A DNA stretch of 64,000 bases from Romboutsia maritimum (GTDB lineage Bacteria; Bacillota; Clostridia; Peptostreptococcales; Peptostreptococcaceae), in assembly GCF_002251085.2 (NCBI RefSeq), contig NZ_NOJZ02000002.1, positions 1-64,000 on the forward strand, read 5' to 3'. Positions 46,907 to 55,301 of this stretch are shown one piece after another. The notes under the pieces are model-generated. The model was not told the origin of the DNA, ran no database searches, and saw only the letters and a program-made list of their open reading frames with translations. Position 1 is the first letter of the stretch. The number at the start of each line of letters is the position of its first letter. A program made the translations under genes and the position numbers.

Positions 46907-47449
46907 ATGTACCAAATTAAAACAACTGAGTTAGATGGATGTATAGAAATAATTCCTAATATATTTAAAGATAAACGAGGTGTATCTTCAAAAATATATC
47001 ATAATACATCATTTAAAAAAATAGGAATAAAGGAAGAATTTAAAGAGGATTTGATAGTTACATCTAAAAAAGGAGTTATAAGAGGATTGCATTTTCAAAA
47101 CAAACCATTTGAACAAAGTAAAATAGTTTGTTGTATAAAAGGAAGTATTTTAGATGTAATATTAGATCTTAGGAAAGATTCAAAAACGTATGGGAAATAC
47201 ATATGTGTCAATATAGACACAGAGGTAAATAATATGGTATATATACCTAGTGGTTTTGCACATGGATATGTTGCATTAGAAGAGGATACTATTATATTAT
47301 ATAAGATGTCATCGGAATATATGCCAGAATACGAAGATGGAATAAGATGGGATTCTATGGATATACCTTGGAATGTAGAGAATCCTATTATTTCTGATAG
47401 AGACAAGGCATTTAGAAAATTTTCGGAATATATGGCTAATTTAGATTAA
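46907..47449 (+). CDS. RmlC-like sugar 3,5-epimerase
   Basis: A 180-residue cupin epimerase. The catalytic His lies in VIRGLHFQ, and YIPSGFAHGYVALEED and LYKMSSEY are the conserved core motifs of dTDP-4-keto sugar epimerases. The other genes here use CDP-sugars and no rmlA, B or D genes are present, so the natural substrate is probably a CDP-4-keto-deoxyhexose, as for the ascarylose 5-epimerase. GAGAT precedes the ATG; it starts 15 bp after the SDR gene. Confidence 0.87.
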   Translation: MYQIKTTELDGCIEIIPNIFKDKRGVSSKIYHNTSFKKIGIKEEFKEDLIVTSKKGVIRGLHFQNKPFEQSKIVCCIKGSILDVILDLRKDSKTYGKYICVNIDTEVNNMVYIPSGFAHGYVALEEDTIILYKMSSEYMPEYEDGIRWDSMDIPWNVENPIISDRDKAFRKFSEYMANLD

Positions 47450-47464
47450 GACAAGAGGTGTGAT

Positions 47465-48241
47465 ATGAAATTAGTAATTTTAGCAGGTGGATATGGTAGC
47501 AGGTTAGGAGAGGTTACTAACATAATTCCTAAACCTATGGTAGAAATAGGTGGAAAGCCAATACTATGGCACATAATGAAAACATATTCTCACTATGGAA
47601 TAAAAGAGTTTATAATATGCCTAGGATATAAATCAAATGTTATAAAGGACTATTTCTTGAATTATAATAGTAAAAATAATGACTTTACTGTTGAGATAGG
47701 AAGTGGAAATTTAGAATTTCATAATAATCATGATGAAAATGATTGGAAAGTTACATTAGTTGATACAGGACAAGAAGCACTAAAAGGTGCAAGATTAAAA
47801 AAAATTGAAAAATATTTAGATGAAGATATAAATCTTCTAACTTATGGAGATGGATTAGCGGATATAAATATAACTAATTTAATAAATTTTCATAAGAAGA
47901 CAAATAAAACAATAACTATATCAGGTGTCCATCCTCCAGCAAGATTTGGTGAATTGATTGCTTATGGAGATACACTTGAATCTTTTGAAGAAAAATCTCA
48001 AACATCTCAGGGATTAATTAACGGTGGGTATATGGTATTTAATAAGAAGCTGTTAAATAATCTTACAGAAAATGATGATTGTGATTTAGAATATGGATTA
48101 TTTGAAGAATTAGCTAGTAAAGGTGAAATATCTGTTTATAAGCATGAAGGTTTGTGGGCATGTATGGACAATGAAAGAGATATGCATAATTTAAATAAAC
48201 TTTGGAAGGAAGATAAAGCCTTTTGGAGGGTATGGAAATGA
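47465..48241 (+). CDS. rfbF: Glucose-1-phosphate cytidylyltransferase
   Basis: First step of the CDP-3,6-dideoxyhexose pathway: glucose-1-phosphate plus CTP to CDP-glucose. 258 residues with the nucleotide motif LAGGYGSRLGEVTNIIPKPM and the family-typical LGYKSNVIKDYFLNY and TYGDGLADINI. The residue pattern is that of RfbF rather than RmlA. GAGGTG is before the ATG, and the stop overlaps the start of rfbG by 4 bp. Confidence 0.95.
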   Translation: MKLVILAGGYGSRLGEVTNIIPKPMVEIGGKPILWHIMKTYSHYGIKEFIICLGYKSNVIKDYFLNYNSKNNDFTVEIGSGNLEFHNNHDENDWKVTLVDTGQEALKGARLKKIEKYLDEDINLLTYGDGLADINITNLINFHKKTNKTITISGVHPPARFGELIAYGDTLESFEEKSQTSQGLINGGYMVFNKKLLNNLTENDDCDLEYGLFEELASKGEISVYKHEGLWACMDNERDMHNLNKLWKEDKAFWRVWK

Positions 48242-49341
48242 TGAATTGTTTTAATGGTATATATAAAGATAAAGTTGTATTAGTTACTGGACATACAGGA
48301 TTTAAGGGTTCTTGGTTGACATTATGGTTAAAAGAATTAGGAGCTAAAGTTATAGGATATTCATTAGAACCAAATACTAATCCTAGTTTGTTTGATATTT
48401 GTAATTTAGATGAAGATATTGTTAGTATAATAGGCGATATAAGAGATGAAGAGAATATAAGTGAAGTTATTGCAAATTATAAACCGGAAATTGTATTTCA
48501 TATGGCAGCACAACCATTAGTGAGACTATCATATAAGGATCCTAAAACTACATATGAAACTAATGTTATGGGGACGCTTAATCTTTTTGAAGCTATAAAG
48601 AAATCTGATAGTGTAAAGGCTATAGTTAATATAACTACAGACAAATGTTATGAGAACAAAGAGTGGGATTATGGATATAGAGAAAATGATTCTTTAGGAG
48701 GATATGATCCTTATAGTTCAAGTAAAGCTTGTGTAGAACTCTTGACTAATTCTTATAGAAATAGTTTCTTTAATAGGAAAAATATAGATATAGTATCTGT
48801 GAGGGCTGGAAATGTTATAGGTGGAGGAGATTGGGCTGAAGATCGCTTGATTCCAGATATAGTAAGGAGTATATCATCTGATACAAGTATAAATATTAGA
48901 AATCCAAAGTCTATAAGACCATGGCAACATGTATTAGAACCTCTATCAGGATATTTATTGTTAGGATCATTAATGATAGAAGATTTAAAAAAATATAATG
49001 AAGCATGGAATTTTGGACCTAACGATACAGATATATTAAGTGTAGAATCGATATTGGATATAGTTATAAAAAGTTGGAGAAATATAGATTATACAACTGG
49101 AAGCTTAGACGAATGTCATGAGGCTAAACTTTTAAGGTTAGATATAAGCAAATCTAAAATGAAATTAGGTTGGAAGCCTTTATATAATGTTGAAGAAGCT
49201 ATTATAAAAACTATGGAATGGTATAAAGAATTTTATGATAATAAAAATATTGATATTAAAGAATTTACTATAAATCAAATTAAGCAATATGTAAATGATG
49301 CGAAAAAAAACAAAGCTATATGGAGTGAACAAAATGCATGA
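48238..49341 (+). CDS. rfbG: CDP-glucose 4,6-dehydratase
   Basis: Converts CDP-glucose to CDP-4-keto-6-deoxyglucose. An SDR of 368 residues with the NAD motif VTGHTGFKGSWLTLWLKEL (the GHTGFKGSWL start is typical of RfbG), the active site YDPYSSSKACVELL and RAGNVIGGGDWAEDRLIPD. ATG 48238 follows GGAGGG by 7 bp and overlaps the rfbF stop; earlier in-frame starts lie within that site. It overlaps rfbH by 8 bp. Confidence 0.95.
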   Translation: MMNCFNGIYKDKVVLVTGHTGFKGSWLTLWLKELGAKVIGYSLEPNTNPSLFDICNLDEDIVSIIGDIRDEENISEVIANYKPEIVFHMAAQPLVRLSYKDPKTTYETNVMGTLNLFEAIKKSDSVKAIVNITTDKCYENKEWDYGYRENDSLGGYDPYSSSKACVELLTNSYRNSFFNRKNIDIVSVRAGNVIGGGDWAEDRLIPDIVRSISSDTSINIRNPKSIRPWQHVLEPLSGYLLLGSLMIEDLKKYNEAWNFGPNDTDILSVESILDIVIKSWRNIDYTTGSLDECHEAKLLRLDISKSKMKLGWKPLYNVEEAIIKTMEWYKEFYDNKNIDIKEFTINQIKQYVNDAKKNKAIWSEQNA

Positions 49342-50650
49342 TGTAAAAAGAAAAGAAATTTTAAATTTATCTAAAGAATATTTTAATGAACAAATTAAAT
49401 CTAAAGAAATTATACCCGGATTAGATTATATATCTCCATCAGGAAAAGTTTTAGATGAAGATGATATGTTTAATTTGATTGATGCATCTCTGGACATGTG
49501 GCTTACGTCAGGAAGATATGGAGATGATTTTGAAAAAGAATTTCCAAAATTTATTGATTCTAGATATTGTACTCTAGTTAACTCGGGATCTTCTGCTAAT
49601 TTAGTTGCATTTACAGCATTAACATCATATAAATTAGGAGATAAAAGATTAAAACTTGGCGATGAAGTTATAACTGTGGCAGCTGGATTCCCAACGACTA
49701 TTTCACCTATAATACAAAATGGAATGATTCCTGTTTTTATAGATGTTGACTTAGAAACATATGATTATAAGGTTAGTGATATTGAAGAAGCAATAACAGA
49801 TAAAACTAGAGCTATTTTTATGGCTCATACTTTAGGTAATCCATTTGATTTAGATAAAGTTATGGAATTAGCTAAAAAGTATAATTTATGGGTAATAGAA
49901 GATAGTTGTGATGCGTTAGGTGCTAAATATAATAATAAATATGTAGGAACTATAGGCCACATAGGTACATTTAGTTTTTATCCTGCTCACCATATAACTA
50001 TGGGTGAAGGAGGAGCTGTAGTAACTGATGACCCTATCCTTCATAAATTAATAAAATCTGTAAGGGATTGGGGAAGAGATTGCATATGCCCTCCAGGAAA
50101 AGATAATATATGTAACAATAGATTTAATCAAAAACATGGAGAATTACCTTTAGGTTATGATCATAAGTATGTATATTCTCATTTGGGATATAATTTAAAA
50201 GTAACTGATATGCAAGCAGCTTTAGGTGTTTCGCAAATAAAAAAGTTACCAGAATTTATAAAAAAGAGAAATGAAAACTTTAATAAATTATATGATGGTC
50301 TAAAACATTTAGAAAAATACATTATATTACCAAAAGCTACAAAAAATAGTGAACCAAGTTGGTTCGGTTTCCCTATAACATTGAAGAATAGTGAAAAATA
50401 TTCTAGAAATGAATTGATTAGATTTTTAGAAGAAAATAAAATAGGGACAAGACTTTTGTTTGCAGGAAATATTACAAAACAACCAGTATTTACTGAAAAT
50501 AATTATACTTATAAAGTTATAGGAAATTTAGAAAATACAGATATTATAATGAAGAGAACGTTTTGGATAGGTGTATGGCCAGGTATAACGGATCAATGTA
50601 TAGAATATATAATATTTAAGTTTGATAAATTCTTTGGTGAATTTATATAG
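49334..50650 (+). CDS. rfbH: CDP-4-keto-6-deoxyglucose 3-dehydrase (E1 type)
   Basis: A 438-residue PMP-dependent, iron-sulfur 3-dehydrase that removes O-3 of the CDP-sugar. The usual aminotransferase Lys is replaced by His (SFYPAHHITMGEGGA, near 218), and cluster Cys are present in CICPPGKDNIC, both hallmarks of RfbH/AscC. It needs a reductase partner (RfbI/E3), which is not in this window. ATG 49334 follows GGAGTG inside rfbG; the in-frame extension to 49295 lacks a site. It ends the intact island. Confidence 0.95.
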   Translation: MHDVKRKEILNLSKEYFNEQIKSKEIIPGLDYISPSGKVLDEDDMFNLIDASLDMWLTSGRYGDDFEKEFPKFIDSRYCTLVNSGSSANLVAFTALTSYKLGDKRLKLGDEVITVAAGFPTTISPIIQNGMIPVFIDVDLETYDYKVSDIEEAITDKTRAIFMAHTLGNPFDLDKVMELAKKYNLWVIEDSCDALGAKYNNKYVGTIGHIGTFSFYPAHHITMGEGGAVVTDDPILHKLIKSVRDWGRDCICPPGKDNICNNRFNQKHGELPLGYDHKYVYSHLGYNLKVTDMQAALGVSQIKKLPEFIKKRNENFNKLYDGLKHLEKYIILPKATKNSEPSWFGFPITLKNSEKYSRNELIRFLEENKIGTRLLFAGNITKQPVFTENNYTYKVIGNLENTDIIMKRTFWIGVWPGITDQCIEYIIFKFDKFFGEFI

Positions 50651-50704
50651 AAATAAAATTATACAAAAAAGTATTAATATTACAATTTAATATATAAGTT
50701 TGTT

Positions 50705-50741
50705 AAAAATGATTCTAGATAAAAATAGAGTCATTTTTTTA
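50705..50741 (+). terminator. Terminator after rfbH
   Basis: AAAATGATTCTA pairs with TAGAGTCATTTT (one G-T pair) around an 8-nt A-rich loop, followed by a long T-run. It ends the glycosylation island. It resembles the terminator at 56070. Confidence 0.85.
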
Positions 50742-50823
50742 TTGTTGAAAGAAAATACGAATTAATTGTAAACGTCGAATAATTGACGACTAAAATAAAT
50801 AATTCAAATTTGATATAATAAAG

Positions 50824-50859
50824 CCAATAGCTTAGAAATTAGACACCTACTGCTATTGG
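50824..50859. repeat. Inverted repeat downstream of the transposase remnant
   Basis: CCAATAGC and GCTATTGG are separated by 20 nt. On the - strand this lies 27 bp past the stop of the IS66 remnant, so it could be its terminator or part of the element's end. No clear IS66 terminal sequence is seen. Confidence 0.4.
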
Positions 50860-50885
50860 TTAAAATTTTATATTAAATTTTGAAT

Positions 50886-51098
50886 CTATTTTGACTGTAC
50901 CTTAAAATATCCTGGTAGAGATTTAGACCAAGGCATCGCCTCTAGTAAAATATCTTCTGTTAAAGCGGTTTCATTTGATAGCACATCCATCAAGTAAACT
51001 AAGTATCTTTCAACCGACAGTCCATGATTTTTAGTTGTTTCGATTATACTGTAAATAGTTGCACGAGATTTTGCCCCCCTCCTAATATTGGCGAATAG
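50886..51098 (-). pseudogene. IS66-family transposase remnant (C-terminal 70 residues)
   Basis: On the - strand an open frame of 70 codons ending in TAG encodes LFANIRRGAKSRATIYSIIE and, later, RYLVYLMDVL and LLEAMPWSKSLPGYFK. This is the C-terminal end of IS66 transposases (family pattern FSN-PRGAKASAIIYSIIETAK and LLPWS-SLP). An in-frame TAG stands directly before it and no further transposase sequence is recognisable upstream, so only the end of the gene remains. It lies at the border between the intact island and the decayed cassette. Confidence 0.85.
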
Positions 51099-51148
51099 CT
51101 AGTTTTTCTATGTAAATGAGATTAAGTTTGAAAATATATTTATTGATG

Positions 51149-51175
51149 TAAAGAATATGAATTAAAAGTCGTATA
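51149..51175 (+). promoter_or_regulatory. Putative flagellar-type promoter before the decayed cassette
   Basis: TAAA (51149-51152), 15 bp, GTCGTATA (51168-51175). It follows the same TAAA-N15-NNCGNATA pattern as the fliC site. TATAAT also overlaps it, so a sigma-A promoter is possible. The first decayed gene starts 100 bp later. Confidence 0.4.
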
Positions 51176-51275
51176 ATACGTATAAATTAAGATATTGTAA
51201 AAAATAATGCATTTAATACTTTGAAACTGGTATTATATATAAGGCTTTAAATATGGTGTTATAGGAGAATAAATA

Positions 51276-52592
51276 ATGAGATTTAATAAAAAATGTAGAA
51301 TTTTAGAATTAATAAAAATGATAGAAGATGGGTTGGATTATATAAAAAATAAATTTACACAAGATTATGAAAATATGTTTAAGGACTGTATTGATGCATT
51401 GTCATATATTTCAAATATCGTTAAAAATGAAGAAGGTATAAGTGAATTTATAAAAAGTATAATTCTTGAAATTAACAATATATTAACATCTGAATGTGAT
51501 AATAAGATGGTGAAATTTTCAATTAATTCAAATTGAAGTTAATATAAGAATGTTGAAAAATAAAATAGTTAATGATGTTAATACGGAACTAGAAATAGCA
51601 TTAATGCCATATAAAACATATATGTGGGATTCATTAGAGAGTGTCTGGAGAGAAGCTAAGTCTGATAAATATTGTTCTGCTTATGTAATCCCTATACCAT
51701 ATTATGAATTGAATCAAGAAGGAATGCCTTCTAAAATGTGTTATGGAGGTAATAGTTTTCCTAAATAAATAGAGGTTATGCCATATGATTTAGAAAATAG
51801 ACAGCCAGATATTGTATATATACATAATCCATATGATGGAATAAATAAATTAACTATGGTATATCCTAAATATTTTTCTAAGAATTTATTGAATTATACA
51901 AATATGTTAGTTTATGTACCATATTTTGTTGCAGGAAGTTATGAAAATCAAGTTAGTCAATTTAACTTATTGCCAGGAGCAGTTAATTCAACAAAAGTTG
52001 TAGTTCAGTCTAAAGTCCAAAAAGAGTTATTTATTGCTAGTGGTCATAGCTGTGATAATATATTAAATTTAGGTTCTCCAAAATTTGATGCAACACTATT
52101 GGCGTGTAGAAATAATAAAACAATACGACCAGAGTGGAAAAATATTATAAAAGATAAAAAAGTATTTTTATTTAACACAGGAATTAGTGACTTATTGTCA
52201 AATTTAGATTAGATAAATAATGTAGAAAAAGTATTGAATAGTTTTATAGATAACCAAGATTGTATATTAATTTGGAGACCTCATCCACTTATGGAGATAA
52301 CAATAAAAACAATGAGACCTAAAATGCTAGATTGGTACGAAAGTATTATAAAAAGGGTTAATGAATCTAAAAATATAATTGTAGATCAAAATAGTGATGT
52401 ATATCCATCTATAGCTATTTCTAAAGCGTTGATTAGTGATTACAGTTCTGTAATATTTCAATATATGATAACTGAAAAGTCAATATTATCAATGATAAAA
52501 ACTGAAATTTTAGATAATAGTAGCTTTTATGCTGTTGATTATTTAGAAAATTATTTTTTAGATAAAGGAGTAACTGTTTCAGAGTTTATACA
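51276..52592 (+). pseudogene. CDP-glycerol-type glycerophosphotransferase, decayed
   Basis: A broken TagF-like gene. The helical N-terminal part (51276-51536) is in a different frame from the rest. From about 51541 one frame runs to about 52592 but is cut by in-frame TAA (51766-51768) and TAG (52210-52212). The readable pieces match the family: IALMPYKTYMWDSLESVW, PDIVYIHNPYDGINKL, ILIWRPHPLMEITIKTMRP, SDYSSVIFQYM. The 3' end is fused to the aminotransferase remnant. The family's C. difficile member (CD0244) helps attach the type A flagellin phospho-modification. Here the gene must be inactive unless stops are read through. Confidence 0.85.
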
Positions 52593-53411
52593 AATGGTTT
52601 GGATGATGCGATACGCCTTGCTTTTGAGGTTTTTGGACAACTAGATAAAAAAATAATTTCTGTAAATCCAAGTTTTGAGATGTATTCAGTTTATAGTAAA
52701 ATGTATGGTATGCATCACGTTCCGATACATTTTAATGAAAAATTTGAAGTAGATATAGAGGAAATAATTGATAGTATAGATAAAAATACAGGGATAGTTT
52801 CACTATTAAATCCCAATAGCCCTATTGGTAAATCGTGGAACGAAAATCAGATAATAAGGATTATAGAAAAAGCTAAAGAAAATCAAGCTGTTATTATTAT
52901 TGATGAGGTGTATTATTATTTTAATCCAATATCGTTTTTGGATTTGATTTATGAATATGATAAGTTAATGATTTTTAGAACTTTTACTAAACTTTTATCT
53001 ATAGCAGGGGGAAGGATTGGGTATATAGTGTCTAATTATAAGATGATAGATATGTTAAAACGTGCTAGCGGAACTTATCCAGTGAATTGTTTTGCAATAA
53101 AATTTGCAGAAAAATTATTAGAAAATCCTAGTATAATAGAAAATTTAATTAAGATAGAAAAAGAAGGAAGAGAGTTTTTAATTTCAAAATTAAAAACAAA
53201 TAACTATGATTATTATTGTAATGGAGGCAATTATATTTTAATTAGAAGTAATAAAATGCCCAAAGAATTATTTGATATGCTAAAAGAAAGAAAAATATTG
53301 ATAAAAACTTATAATAATCCTATTTTAGTTGATTGGATTAGAATTACTACTGGTGGTATTGAAAGTATGAAGTTATTTTGGAATGAATTCGAAAAGTTAG
53401 ATTTACTATAA
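52584..53411 (+). pseudogene. Aminotransferase, N-terminally truncated
   Basis: A class I/II PLP enzyme like histidinol-phosphate aminotransferase or CobD decarboxylase. Visible: YTNGLDDAIRLAFEVFG at the broken start, LLNPNSPIGKSWNENQ, IIDEVYYYF, the PLP Lys in FRTFTKLLSIAGGRIGY and the closing WIRITTGG. About 70-80 N-terminal residues are missing, and the start is joined out of frame to the transferase pseudogene. No proper ribosome binding site precedes the first in-frame start (TTG 52599). In C. difficile the related domain (CD0242) sits in the type A cassette, where threonine-phosphate chemistry is proposed. Confidence 0.8.
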
Positions 53412-53435
53412 AATTATACTTAATGCAGTGATAGT

Positions 53436-53801
53436 ATGAAGGCTATTTTATTAGCAGCAGGAAAAGGTACTAGAATATTTAGTAGATGGAAATATACTAT
53501 TATAAGTCTGATTCCTAGAAAATTTCCTATTTATATTTTTAAGTTTTTTGCTAAATTTTATAATAATAAGCAAACTGATTTTCTGGTATATAATAATACA
53601 GAACTTGAATCTAAGAAGCCACTTGTTTTCAGAAAAGAATGGTATGATAAGGTTATAAATATGGAGTTTGAAGGATATGAAGAAATATTAAATGTAACAT
53701 ATGGAGATTATATGGTAATGCCTCAAAAAGAGCAAAGACAAGGTCATTGCTATGCTTCATATGTTAGGTTTATGGATGGATTAGAACTGAAATTGAAATA
53801 A
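53436..53801 (+). pseudogene. Nucleotidyltransferase-LicD chimera (deletion fusion)
   Basis: An open frame of 121 codons made of two unrelated parts. Residues 1-13 (MKAILLAAGKGTR) are the start of a sugar-nucleotidyltransferase. From FSRWKYTIISLIPRK onward it is the C-terminal half of a LicD protein (INMEFEGYEEILNVTYGDY and KEQRQGHCYASYVRF), closely matching the LicD at 55302. An in-frame deletion has joined the two. Neither domain can be functional. AGTGATAGT before the ATG is a weak site. Confidence 0.85.
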
Positions 53802-53835
53802 TTAAGTATAAAATTAGACGGCAGGGGGGAAAAGA

Positions 53836-54438
53836 GTGAGTAAATATAAATTTGTATTTGATTTGGATTCAACTTTAACTAAAAAAGAAATTTTACCAGA
53901 AATAGCAAAATATATTGATGCATATGAAAGTATTAAGCAAATAACTGAAGAGACTATGTTAGGTAATATATCTTTTGAAAAAAGTTTTATAAAGAGAGTG
54001 GATGTCTTGAAACAAATACCAATCAATAAGGTTCGTGAAGTAATTGACAATATAGAACTTAATGAAAGTCTTATTAAGTTTATTTCAGATAATAGAGAAA
54101 GATGTATTATAGTAACTGGAAATTTAGATGTCTGGATTTGTGAACTTATGGAAAAGTTGCAAATGTCGGATAAATACTATTCATCTAAAACATATATAGA
54201 GGGTGAAAAAATTGAGTATATATCTAAGATAATAAAAAAAGAAGACATTATTAAAGAAATAAATAGTCCAATAGTTGCAATTGGAGATGGAAATAATGAT
54301 GCTAAATTAGTGGAATGTTCTGACATAGGTATAGGTTTTGGAGGAGTAAGACCGATAGCCCCAAGTTTGTTGCAAGTTTGTGACTATGCATTTTATGAGG
54401 AGGAAAAACTATGTCAGTTTCTAAAACGATTGTTATAA
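53836..54438 (+). CDS. HAD phosphatase, phosphoserine phosphatase-like
   Basis: A 200-residue, apparently intact HAD enzyme. Motif I is FDLDSTLT (both Asp present), motif II is IIVTGN, motif III Lys lies in the KIIKKED region and motif IV is AIGDGNNDAKLVE. It starts with GTG after AGGGGGG. The homologous gene in the C. difficile type A cassette (CD0241) is a phosphatase of this kind. It overlaps the next gene by 28 bp. The substrate cannot be read; a phospho-amino acid or phospho-sugar is likely. Confidence 0.85.
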   Translation: MSKYKFVFDLDSTLTKKEILPEIAKYIDAYESIKQITEETMLGNISFEKSFIKRVDVLKQIPINKVREVIDNIELNESLIKFISDNRERCIIVTGNLDVWICELMEKLQMSDKYYSSKTYIEGEKIEYISKIIKKEDIIKEINSPIVAIGDGNNDAKLVECSDIGIGFGGVRPIAPSLLQVCDYAFYEEEKLCQFLKRLL

Positions 54439-55061
54439 GTTGTGCAGGGAGAGGCACAAGACTAGGTCTAAATAAAAATAAGGCATTAATTGATATAGAT
54501 GGTAAGCCTTTAATAATTAGGCAATTAGAATGCATGGATAAATTTGATGATATACGTATTGTTGTTGGGTATCAAGCTCAAGAAGTAATTGATTTGGTAT
54601 GCTCTTATCGTAAGGATATAACATTTGTATTTAATCATAAATATAAAGATACTAAGACAGCAGCAAGTCTATCGTTAGGGAAAAAATATCCAAATGATAT
54701 GATAATCTCTTTAGATGGAGATTTATTATTTGAACCAGATGAATTAAAAAAATTTATTTTAAGAGATGATGAAGAAGCAATAGGCGTATGTAAACCTTAT
54801 ACAAAGGATCCTGTATATGTAAGTACAGAATTTATTGATGGTCATGAACGTGCAATAAATTTTTCAAGAGAAAGTGGAAAATATCAGTGGACAGGATTGT
54901 TTAAAATATTTTCAAAAAAACTTGAGGATGGAGAAGATCACGTATATAAAATGATTACACCTAACTTGCCACTAAATATTATTGAAATAAATTTAAAGGA
55001 AATAGATACTATTGAAGAATATAAAAATGCATTACTTTGGTATAGGAATGGTTATAAATAA
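54411..55061 (+). CDS. Nucleotidyltransferase (LicC/CobY-like)
   Basis: A 216-residue GT-A-fold NTP transferase. SCAGRGTRLGLNKNKALIDI holds the nucleotide loop and Lys, ISLDGDLLFE the metal-binding Asp pair. It would activate a phosphorylated small molecule as its CDP or GDP derivative. It looks intact and starts inside the phosphatase gene with GAGGAGG upstream, so the two are translated together. In type-A-like cassettes such enzymes supply the activated phospho-group. Confidence 0.85.
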   Translation: MSVSKTIVISCAGRGTRLGLNKNKALIDIDGKPLIIRQLECMDKFDDIRIVVGYQAQEVIDLVCSYRKDITFVFNHKYKDTKTAASLSLGKKYPNDMIISLDGDLLFEPDELKKFILRDDEEAIGVCKPYTKDPVYVSTEFIDGHERAINFSRESGKYQWTGLFKIFSKKLEDGEDHVYKMITPNLPLNIIEINLKEIDTIEEYKNALLWYRNGYK

Positions 55062-55107
55062 CTAAATAGTGGATGTTTATTTTAGAACGTTAGGTTTAGT
55101 AATTATA

Positions 55108-55155
55108 AAAAATAGTCTTAAATGTATTAATTATTAATATATTTAAGACTATTTT
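55108..55155 (+). terminator. Long terminator hairpin
   Basis: AAAATAGTCTTAAATGTATT pairs with AATATATTTAAGACTATTTT, with an AT loop; an outer TTAGAACG/CGTTCTTAA pair extends it. It ends the phosphatase-nucleotidyltransferase unit. T-residues after the stem are few. Confidence 0.65.
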
Positions 55156-55206
55156 GCGTTCTTAAATTATGTAATAAATTGGAAATAATATATTGAATAA
55201 TAAAGA

Positions 55207-55232
55207 TAAAATTTTTATCTAAAAACCGTATA
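55207..55232 (+). promoter_or_regulatory. Putative flagellar-type promoter before licD
   Basis: TAAA (55207-55210), 14 bp, ACCGTATA (55225-55232), similar to the site at 51149. TATAAT overlaps, so sigma-A recognition is possible. The LicD gene starts 70 bp later. Confidence 0.35.
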
Positions 55233-55301
55233 ATCTAAATAAATTGCTTTTAAATTAAAAAATAAAATTATGCTTAAAAATAAATTTAAGAAAGGCAAGA
55301 T

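Noticed and set aside
46907..47449. dTDP-rhamnose pathway enzyme RmlC
   Set aside because: No rmlA, rmlB or rmlD genes are near; the neighbours are CDP-sugar genes, so a CDP-linked substrate is more likely.
51778..52212. Open frame of 144 codons as a stand-alone gene
   Set aside because: It is the middle of one long transferase frame between two in-frame stops and lacks a ribosome binding site.
52599..53411. Open frame of 270 codons that could be called an intact aminotransferase
   Set aside because: The N-terminal 70-80 residues are missing, no ribosome binding site precedes the first in-frame start, and the frame begins at a deletion joint with another pseudogene.
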